A stretch of DNA of 64,000 nucleotides from Asterias amurensis (lineage: Eukaryota; Echinodermata; Asteroidea; Forcipulatida; Asteriidae), in NCBI RefSeq assembly GCF_032118995.1, contig NC_092662.1, forward strand, positions 6,944,001-7,008,000, written 5' to 3'. Numbering within the stretch: the first letter of the stretch is position 1; every line of letters begins with the position of its first letter. The notes under the pieces were generated by a model. It saw nothing but the letters and a program-made list of their open reading frames with translations. It did not search any database and was not told where the DNA came from. A program made the position numbers and the translations under genes. Shown in pieces: positions 1-7,548 of this stretch.

Positions 1-143
1 TCCCCAGTTTCGGCCCTGATGGTATTGAAGTGGATACACGAACGAAACTCATCAGCCACGCACAACATCTTCTAAATTATATCTTTCACAGTTAAAGTAT
101 AGTGAGAAGCAGATTATGGCGTGGTAATAAACCAAGGTATAAG

Positions 144-251
144 TATGGTGGCCCTGAAGGGACACCGCCAGTCGTGTCATGACATCGCAAAAATATTCAC
201 GACGTCGCAAAAATATTCACGACTGGCTGTGTCCCTTCAGGGCCACCATAT
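144..251. mobile_element. Short palindromic MITE with TA ends
   Basis: The outer about 25 bases (TGGTGGCCCTGAAGGGACAC) recur inverted at the right end, and both ends abut TA. The middle holds two copies of a GTCGCAAAAATATTCACGAC-like block. There is no coding capacity. Size and TA target suggest a non-autonomous Tc1/mariner-like element, which is an inference. Confidence 0.7.
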
Positions 252-278
252 ATATGCGTACCGGGTTTAAATCATCGG

Positions 279-545
279 AATGTTCCCCCATTCCAGTCTG
301 TCTCATACTTCCCCAAAAACCACACGATTGAGACGTGTTCGGTTTTTTGCCGTTGTGTTGCCATACCAGACAGTGATCGGCGGTGTCAAAAACACTCCAA
401 ACTAAACAACTGCCTGATAAACATTAACCAGCAAATCTTGGCTGACACGAAAACTCCCTAATCTTCTAAGAAAGAAAAACCGTTGCTGGACCTTCCTAAC
501 AATGGAATCAACATGAGTCACCCACTGTACCTTTAAATATTAGAT
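279..545 (-). mobile_element. LINE reverse-transcriptase 3' remnant, copy 1
   Basis: Read on the minus strand this encodes the end of a non-LTR retrotransposon reverse transcriptase: a segment like VRKVQQRFFFLRRL, then NVYQAVV, then TPPITVWYGNTTAKNRTRLN. This is the thumb region seen in L2/CR1/Rex-type LINEs. In-frame stops are present, so it is dead. A second copy of the same stretch lies at 2867-3540, where a TTAA element interrupts it. This copy shows the empty target site (CATTAACCAGC). The exact clade is not decided. Confidence 0.7.
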
Positions 546-816
546 GCTGAGGTGGTGTAGTTTTTGAGAAATTAGTAAAACAATGTCATAAATAAAACGT
601 TTTTACGTGCTAAAATAATTTTCGTCTCATGACATGATCACTGAGACGATCTTTTTCTTGCCATTGTTTTACTAATTTCCCAAAAACTACAGCACCTCAG
701 CAAGTAATATTTCCAGGGAAGCTTTCTACTATAATTATCTTCAAAATGTGTAAGTTTAATGTAAATCTGTGGACATTGTGTTTTGTGTTACAAAACGTAC
801 ATAGACCCTTTAAGAT
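546..816. mobile_element. TTAA family C MITE, partial
   Basis: It matches the full-length family C element at 6417-6770 in its central palindrome (AATTTTCGTCTCATGA region), the flanking GTAAAACAATGTCAT blocks and the right end reading towards CCCTTTAA. The left end is missing and the sequence runs straight on from the LINE remnant. Confidence 0.65.
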
Positions 817-1108
817 CGTTCGATATGTGCACTCCTAGAAATTAAGAGTAGACAATTTCCACTCCGGATCCATTAATATTCAACGGCTCAAATTTGTCTG
901 GATTTCTTCTGAAGTCCACAATTATTTCCTTAGTCGTTTGAACATTTAATTCTAACTTATTGTCGTGACATCATTGAACTAAGTCTTGGACCAATAAAAC
1001 ATCATAATGAGACCCTTGGCTTGCCAGTGACCGTTTGGGTTAGACAATAAGTATCATTGAGGTTAGAGGCTACATTCACATTGAAACATTGTGTTCGTTC
1101 TGTTTCAG

Positions 1109-1413
1109 ACGCAGTTCAAACGCTTGAATGTGAGAAAACAGAATTCGCAATAAACTGTGGAAACGATGGGACCATCAGTGTAAAGTGGGCCCTCTTTGGT
1201 TTCGATGCTGACAGTAACCATCGTTGTTTCATCAATGAAGACCACTGTGCAGGAAATGATGAAACCACGTCGCTTGAGAAAGTGAAGAACGAGTGCCAGG
1301 GGGAACGGCAATGCTCTTTCATCCCAAACACTGACTGGTATGGATCAGACCCCTGTTTTCTGGTTGGGAAGTATCTTAACGTCACGTATACCTGTCTGCA
1401 TAACAGCGTTTGA
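1109..1413 (+). CDS. SUEL-type galactose/rhamnose-binding lectin, last exon (copy A)
   Basis: This is a terminal coding exon for one complete galactose-binding lectin domain of the sea-urchin-egg-lectin (SUEL, Pfam Gal_Lectin) family. It starts just after the acceptor TGTTTCAG and ends at TGA, about 100 residues. Eight cysteines are visible, in the family order: LECEK, INCG, HRCF, HCAG, NECQG, RQCSF, DPC and TYTC. The family landmarks DPC and KYL are present, and the usual ANYGR position reads ALFGF. Such proteins are secreted and bind galactosides or rhamnosides on microbial or egg surfaces. The exon is entered with two bases of a split codon, so it needs an upstream exon ending in phase 1. 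None is seen in the window, so that exon and the signal peptide probably lie before base 1. AATAAA follows 28 bases after the stop. An inverted paralogue lies at 7548-7250. Confidence 0.88.
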
Positions 1414-2049
1414 ATAACGATACAGCATGGGCACTTTCGGGAATAAAACCCATCTATTAATGAGGGAATGGAGTCGGAAATTTCTAGAAATAATTTAAAA
1501 ATGTGCTACTTTAAAAAAGGCTGCAAGCTGATTATCTATTATGCCAGATTGCCTATTATATACCGAACATTTAGTAGGGACTCTGGAAAGACACACATAT
1601 AGCATTCGACTTTAGTTTAACAGTGACTCGGCTACTATATATTACATGAAATTCATTTGACATCAGTTCAAAAACACTTTAAAATAGTTTGAATCGGCAT
1701 AAAAGTATTTGAAAGACTTAATAACACTTTGAATCGGCTAGATACAGACAAACATTGGACATCAGTTCAGTCATTTTAAAGCGTATTTGAATTATTTACG
1801 GATTGAAGTTGCAAACGAATCCGTAAGGTATGTGATTATTTTGCGGAGTGTTGTGCATGACCAATCGGTCTAGTATCGGACTCAAGTTCTGTTGTCAGCA
1901 ACATGGTGTATAGTCTTTACACTGCTAAACTGAGGTGTAAAATTAACACCATGGTGTTGCCACAACCAAGAAAAGAGTCAAAATTTACACCATGGTGTTA
2001 GAGCAACACTAACTTCTTTAAAAACCAATTGCAATAGTATTATTTTGCA
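1414..2049. other. Stretch without a gene downstream of lectin A
   Basis: Up to about 1900 this is duplication arm. From about 1930 to 2010 there are two copies of the small palindrome AACACCATGGTGTT-like, with a related CACCTGTGGTGT at about 2320. I see no coding exon. Confidence 0.5.
1442..1447 (+). promoter_or_regulatory. Polyadenylation signal of lectin copy A
   Basis: AATAAA lies 28 bases after the stop codon, inside a GGGCACTTTCGGGAATAAAA block that copy B repeats almost unchanged (7216-7221, minus strand). Conservation of this short 3' UTR in both copies supports its use. Confidence 0.7.
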
Positions 2050-2269
2050 GACAGTGGACACTATTTGTAATTGTCAAAGACCAGTCTTCTCCAGCGTATC
2101 TCAACATATACATAAAATAGCCAACCTGTGAAAATCTGAGCTCAATCGGTCGTCGAAGTTGCGAGATAATAATGAAAGAAAAAACACCCTTGTCACACGA
2201 AGTTGTGTGCTTTCAAATGCTTGATTTCGAGACCTCAAGTTCTAAACCAATAGTGTCCACTGCCTTTAA
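2050..2269. mobile_element. TTAA family A MITE, shortened
   Basis: It begins CAGTGGACACTATTTGTAATTG and ends CAATAGTGTCCACTGCCTTTAA, the two termini of family A. The right half of the interior is absent compared with full copies such as 14889-15265. Confidence 0.8.
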
Positions 2270-2720
2270 CACCCTCTTATGTTAATTTTGATTCTATGTT
2301 CAGTATCTATATTGTGATAACACCTGTGGTGTCAATTTAACACCCCCGTTTTTGCAGAGTAGTGGGCGGCTTGGTGGGGTATTAGGTTGAATACACTGTG
2401 ACTTTGATGACACAATGACACAATAATATGGAGCTGGGCATAAATAGCATAACATAACCATGAAAGGTAACTGGCTTATGGGCCATATCGGACATTATTT
2501 TTTCATTTGGACAAAATAATAGGTTCAACAACCTTCATTTTCACATATTTCAAAATGGTTGACATTACTCCTTTATCTTTTTTTCAAACGGAAGACCTGC
2601 CATGTCCGTAAAGTCAAATATATGTCTAATAAATTACTATGACTGCAATGCTTGCATCACCAAAGACACATTTCATTTTGTTAGTGTTGGTTAATACGTT
2701 GGGCCTGTTGTAGGTGATCA
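2270..2720. other. No recognised feature
   Basis: AT-rich sequence with no exon-like open frame, terminal repeats or RNA gene that I can support. Confidence 0.4.
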
Positions 2721-2866
2721 AAATTGTCCCTAAGTATAATTATATTTCCTGAATTGAATTTTAACGTACTCATCATATTCTGCACTTAAACACTTGACCT
2801 CTTTGGATGATGACCACAATACCCATAAACATTGGCACCAAATGTAAAATAATAATATTATGTTCC
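2721..2866. repeat. Direct repeat, left copy (about 146 bp)
   Basis: It runs from AAATTGTCCCTAAGTATAATT to AAAATAATAATATTATG and is matched in the same orientation at 3541-3682 with few differences. The pair flanks the LINE remnant plus its inserted MITE. Confidence 0.8.
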
Positions 2867-3540
2867 CCCATTCCAGTCTGTCTCATAACTTTCCAAAAAC
2901 ACACACGATTGAGACGTTTTCGGTCATCTGCCGTGGTTTTGCCATACCAGACAGTGATCAGCGGTGTCAAAAACACTCCAAACCAAACAACTGCCTGATA
3001 AACATTAAAGGAACACGTTGCCTTAGATCGGGCGAGTTGGTCTTTGAAAAGCGTGTGTAACCGTTTTTTATAAAATGCATATGGGTAGAAAGATGTTGTA
3101 AAAGTAGAATACAATGATCCATACAAACATGCCTCGAAATTGCGTGGTTTTCCTTTTACCTCGTCGACTAACACGTCGGCCATTTATGGGGGTCAAAATT
3201 TTGACTCCCATAAATGGCCGACCATGTTAGTTCGCACAGTAGAAGGAAAACCACGCAATTTCGAAGCAAACTTGTGTGGATCATTGTATTCTACTTTTAA
3301 AACATCTTTCCAACCATATGCATTTTATAAAAAACGGTTACAAACGCTTTTGTTTTGACCAACTCGTCCGATCTAAGGCAACGTGTTCCTTTAACCAGCA
3401 AATCTTGGCTGACACGAAAACTCTCTAATCTTCTAAGAAAGAACAACCGTTGCTGGACCTTCCTAACAATGAAATCAACATGAGTCACCCACTGTACCTT
3501 TAAATATTAGATGCTGAGGTGATGTAGTTTTTGAGAAATG
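2867..3540 (-). mobile_element. LINE reverse-transcriptase 3' remnant, copy 2, split by a MITE
   Basis: The minus strand reads THVDFIVRKVQQRLFFLRRL, ESFRVSQDLLV, then after the inserted family B element NVYQAVV, VFLTPLITVWYGKTTADDRK and RLNRV. It is the same LINE tail as at 279-545 and is better preserved. The right side breaks off at GAGAAATG within what in copy 1 continues as family C sequence. Both ends join the direct repeats at 2721-2866 and 3541-3682. Confidence 0.75.
3009..3390. mobile_element. TTAA family B MITE, full length
   Basis: It is flanked by TTAA on both sides. The ends are AGGAACACGTTGCCTTAGATC and its inverse. Most of the element is one long palindrome centred on TCAAAATTTTGA at about 3200, so the transcript would fold into a near-perfect hairpin. 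The related LINE copy at 279-545 shows the unoccupied TTAA. Confidence 0.9.
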
Positions 3541-3682
3541 AAATTGTCCCTAAGTATAATTATATTTCCTCAATTGAATGTTAGCATACTCATCATATTC
3601 TGCACTGAAACACTTGACCTCTTTGGATGATGACCACAATACCCGCAAACATTGGCACCAAATGTAAAATAACAATATTATG
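3541..3682. repeat. Direct repeat, right copy
   Basis: Partner of 2721-2866, in the same orientation. It starts AAATTGTCCCTAAG and ends AATATTATG. Confidence 0.8.
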
Positions 3683-5160
3683 TGAAATTGATGAGCCCGA
3701 CTTCAAGAGGGCGCACTTCTATTACAGAGATACACTTTGTTTTGCACCACACTTTAAATAAGATCAAAATAATGCAGTGAGAAAAGCATGCTTCGAGCTT
3801 CGTGAATGAATTATAAATAACTCATTTTCTTCTTCAACTCATGTAAAAGTCGTAGATTTTAAGAAATTCCTAGAGTAAGAAGATAAAAATCACATTTAAA
3901 AATGGTCCGGAGTTTCAACCTGGGGCATTCTTAGGGACACTAACTGTACACATATAGCCCTATTTTGCTAACAATATTCATAGGGGCATTTTTTTTTGAA
4001 GACCTAAAAAGTCTGACTATTGTTCGGGATGTTTTCATTTCGCATGAGAATAGCTCAAACGATCAACGGCTAACCTTCTAAAGTTTGAAAAGGAACACTG
4101 AGTTTTTGTAAATAAGATTGAGATGGTTGTAATAAAGGCCGATTGATACTTTTTAGTATTAAAAAAAAAAAACATTTTTGAAATGGGGAGCTTAAAGTGT
4201 GATGTACCCTAAACAGTTATGTATCATGTCATTGTTATGATAGGTCAATATAGTATGTGCATTAAATATCTTTCCTCTTTTCAATTTCAAATCAGGTATC
4301 CAAGACTTCTATTTGTGGTCTATTTTTAGTTGCACTCCCACTTAGCTTGTCCACAAACTACGCGCTACTGACTGATGCGCCGAGCTGTAACACTAGACTT
4401 GTGCACAACTCGTTAATGCTTGTCGAGGTGCGTGCTCTCACGCAATTATACTGTTCTCACGATAGTGCTGGCTGCGATCAACGACTTGTGCACAAGTTTA
4501 CCGGACGCGAGCCCCCCCCCCCACTCCCCGAACAACTAGCCTTTATTCAAGGCGCACGCGGCGGCGGCACCCCCGGATATCAGGCACGAAAAAAGACAAG
4601 CGCGAGCGGCGACAGACCAGGGCCAAATTTCACAGAGCTGCTTAAGCAGAAAATATTGCTAAACATTTTTCTGCTAAGAAATGAGCAGGACACCAGTCAT
4701 ACATTGTACATATTACAACATGGTAGTTTGGCTGGTAAAGTTACTCTTGAAAGCAAACTATTGTTATGCTTAGCTAGTTTTTGTGTTAAAGAAGCTCTAT
4801 GAAATTGTGCCCCCAGTGCAAAAGACCAACACTTTAGCCAAGCCGCTCGCGCTGGTCATTTGGGGTCGTGCGCGACATCTATGGGGTTGTTTTATGCACT
4901 TTGACTGAATGCTAGGGGAGTGCCTCAAACGGTCAGCTGCCGGTTTGTATGCACTCCTCCAATTTCACAGTCAAATTGGACTAACTTTAAAGTCAGCTGG
5001 AAATATAATTTTTTTTTCTCAAACATTAGAGTATATGTTTATGAACAATAAAATAATTTTTTGAGTAATTGTTTGTAAAGATTTATATCAAATAATAAAC
5101 CACAAGGGAAACTGACTGGGTACATTTTAAAATGATTTTGGATTGAACAAAGAAAAATTG
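3683..5160. other. No recognised gene
   Basis: Mostly AT-rich, with a GC-rich island at about 4490-4625 that includes a C run. A 151-codon open frame crosses 4347-4802, but it has no domain, and part of it (CTAGACTTGTG and GTGCTCTC motifs) resembles repeat sequence at 37020-37090. I treat the stretch as noncoding. Confidence 0.45.
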
Positions 5161-5232
5161 ACTAGAGCGGGATTTGAACCAACGACCTCCGGTTTAACGT
5201 GCCGGCGCTCTACCAACTGAGCTATCTAGCCC
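5161..5232 (-). tRNA. tRNA-like sequence (possible tRNA gene or SINE head)
   Basis: The minus strand has a D-arm with box A (TAGCTCAGTTGGTAGAGC), a CCGG/CCGG anticodon stem around ACGTTAA, and box B GGTTCAAATCC. If the loop is ACGTTAA the anticodon would be GTT (Asn), but base 33 would be C instead of T and the acceptor stem pairs poorly. That favours a tRNA pseudogene or the head of a tRNA-derived SINE over a working tRNA. Confidence 0.5.
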
Positions 5233-5527
5233 TATGTTGGTGGTCTCCCAATTTTGTCAATATCTTTGTTCAGGGGTGCCTGTCAGAAGCCATACAACCG
5301 CAAACTGCCGTGTAGCCAGGGATCACACCCAGGTAACGATACAACCTGGGAAGCGGCAGACAGGGGATCACCTGTTATTGTAATTTTATGCATATTTTGG
5401 GATTCAATAAGTGAGGCGTCCAGTGCCTTGAAGTGCTAAATATATAATTAATATACTAATTGAATTAATAAAATATATATTAAGGGACAATTGTTCTCAC
5501 ATATTTCTCGGTAGAATAGTGTTTTAA

Positions 5528-5688
5528 AGGCAGTGGACACTGTTGGTAATTACTCAAAATAATTATTAGCACAAAACCTCACTTGGTGGTAAGTAATGGG
5601 GAGAGGTTGATGGTATAAAACATTGTATGAAACGGCACCCTCTGCAATAAGGCTAGTCTTTGACAATTACCAATAGTGTCCACTGCCT
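5528..5688. mobile_element. TTAA family A MITE, internally deleted
   Basis: It is flanked by TTAA. The left terminus AGGCAGTGGACACTGTTGG and the right terminus CAATAGTGTCCACTGCCT are both intact. The interior lacks the central GAGACCTCAA palindrome. Confidence 0.85.
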
Positions 5689-5821
5689 TTAATGACAACA
5701 CGGGTTAACATTATTCCTAAACCAAAAGGCGTCTTTGTTGATACAAAGACGTTTTCGCAAATACCTATTGCGCAAGCGCTATCTGTCGAATGAGGTGCAT
5801 GTTGGTATAGCAAGGGATCTG

Positions 5822-5930
5822 GGGTGCGTTTTGATGGTCGTTACCAATAGTTGTTACGGTTGAACTGCCATCAGTTCACCACTGGTCAGTGACTGTAACA
5901 GTTATTGGTTACGACCGTCAAAACGCACCC
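5822..5930. mobile_element. Palindromic MITE, GGGTGCGTTTTGA ends
   Basis: Inverted arms run from GGGTGCGTTTTGATGGTCG to CGACCGTCAAAACGCACCC, about 109 bp in all. A related element at about 23831-23942 shares the GCGTTTTG end and the GTTACTAGTTAC-like interior. Confidence 0.75.
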
Positions 5931-5935
5931 AGACT

Positions 5936-6130
5936 AAAGCCCGGTTCATACTTCATGCGAAAGCGAATGCGAAGCGAATTTGACGTGAATATGACGTCAC
6001 AACCCTCCGTTCACAGCGATATTCGCAAGGGAGTAGAGCAGAGTTCAACTGCTGCGAATTGTTCGTTGCGAATTTGTGACGTCAACATTCGCTTCGTATT
6101 CGCATTCACAGGAAGTATGAACCGGGCTTT
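5936..6130. mobile_element. Palindromic MITE, AAAGCCCGGTTCATACTTC ends
   Basis: Near-perfect terminal inverted repeats of about 60 bases (AAAGCCCGGTTCATACTTC left, its inverse right). GCGAATTGTTCGTTGCGAATTT-like blocks lie inside. It abuts the previous element with five bases between. No coding. Confidence 0.85.
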
Positions 6131-6416
6131 AAGCGCTAGCTAGACCAGCATGCACCTCACCCAACGCACACAGCGCGCGTACCCAGATTTTGCAATAAGG
6201 TTTATGGAGTTTTAGCATATAGCTGTCAGAGTATTTCACGAGAAAGCTTTAGGACCATGACAGGCTTGCCCTTTGAATGACAAGATAGTGGTAGAATAAT
6301 GTCAGCCATTTTGAAATGTGTGAAAATGTCGGTTTTTGAATATACATTTTTAAAAAGAACAAATCGGCGATGGTGTTTTAGCCAATTACCTTTCTCGTAT
6401 GCTATGTCAAGCTTAA

Positions 6417-6770
6417 AGGGTCTATGTAACTTTTGTAGGACAAAAAACACAATGTCCGCAGATTTACACTAAACTTACACAGTTTGAAAATAATGATAGT
6501 AGAAAGCTTCCCTGAAAATATTACGTGCTGAGGTGCTGTAGTTTTTGGGAAATGAGTTAAACAATGTCATGAAAATAATTTTCGTCTCATGAGACGAAAA
6601 TTATTTTAATAATATACAAACGAATTTTCATGACATTGTTTTACTCATTTCTCAAAAACTACAGCACCTCTGTAAGTAATTATTGAAGGGAAGCTTTCCA
6701 CTATCATTATCTTCAAACCCTGTAAGTTTAATGTAAATCTATGGACATTTTGAAAAGGTACCCAAATCCT
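6417..6770. mobile_element. TTAA family C MITE, full length
   Basis: It is flanked by TTAA, with left end AGGGTCTATGTAAC and right end inverse AGGATTTGGGTACC. The centre is the palindrome AAAATAATTTTCGTCTCATG and its inverse. Other copies are 546-816 (partial) and 49222-49541. Confidence 0.85.
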
Positions 6771-7215
6771 TTAACACTAGAAACTGCACTCTGCTGCCGA
6801 CAGCACGAAACATCGAGACTGATACTAGACCGATTGGCCATGCTCAACACTCCACAAAATAAACACATAAATCTTACAGATTCGTTTGTAAACTAATTCC
6901 GCCAATGTTCCAAATTGTCTTTCTGTATCTTGCCGATTCAAAGTGTAATAAAGTCTTTAACTGATCTCAAATACTTGTCTTTGCCGATTCAAACTATGGA
7001 ATAGTTTATACTGTAGAACTGCTGTCAAATACCTTTCATGTATAAGAGCCGATGCAATATTGAACCATAGAGCAAGTAAGAACCGAAGTCGAATGATAGA
7101 TGGGTATTTCCCAGAGTTGAAATTAATCGGTACGGTATAGGCAATCTGGTCTATAGGTATTAGCAGTATGCTTTAAGCTGATTTTAAAGTACCAAACTTT
7201 TTTAATTAGATGGAT

Positions 7216-7221
7216 TTTATT
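7216..7221 (-). promoter_or_regulatory. Polyadenylation signal of lectin copy B
   Basis: AATAAA on the minus strand, about 29 bases after the copy B stop codon, in the same sequence context as the copy A signal. Confidence 0.65.
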
Positions 7222-7249
7222 CCCGAAAGTGCCCATGCTGTATGGTTAT

Positions 7250-7548
7250 TCAAACGCTTTCATGCAGGCATGTATACGTGACGTTGAGGTACTTCCCGAC
7301 ACGTGCACATGGGTCTCGTCCATACCACACATTATTCGGGGTGAAAGAGCATTGTCGTTTCCCCTGGCATTCGGTCTTCACTTTCTCAAGCGACGTGGCT
7401 TCATCATTTGCTGCACAGTGGCCTGCACTGAAGAAACAACGATGGGTACTGTCAGCATCGAAACCGTAGAGGGCCCACTTTACACTGATGGTCTCATCGT
7501 CTCCACAGTTGATAGCGAAGTTATCTTTCTCACATTCAAGCTTTTGAA
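7250..7548 (-). CDS. SUEL-type lectin, domain exon (copy B)
   Basis: The minus-strand terminal exon carries one SUEL-type lectin domain. By my count it matches copy A at about 77 of 99 residues. All eight cysteines and the DPC and KYL motifs are kept, and the stop is in the same place. The acceptor differs. The TTTCAG used in copy A reads TTTAAA here, and the nearest AG is in ACGCAG six bases further on, which keeps the frame and removes two codons. The exon begins with two bases of a split codon. It can join the phase-1 donor at 12113. Many differences are conservative or at surface-like positions (FINED versus FFSAG), so the copy looks maintained as a gene, although its expression is unproven. 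Confidence 0.8.

Larger units (their letters stand above)
1020..1900. repeat. Left arm of the inverted lectin duplication
   Basis: The arm includes a piece of intron (AGTGACCGTTTGGGTT), the lectin domain exon, the short 3' UTR and about 450 bases downstream. Examples are GCAAACGAATCCGTAAG and GACCAATCGGTCTAGTATCGG near 1810-1880. The same landmarks occur inverted and in mirror order at 6790-7605, and again beyond an inserted element near 10485-10530. Outside the exon, similarity is patchy, so the duplication is not recent. Confidence 0.75.

Noticed and set aside
4347-4802. 151-codon open frame on +
   Set aside because: It crosses a C run and repeat-like sequence, shows no domain and has no conserved features.
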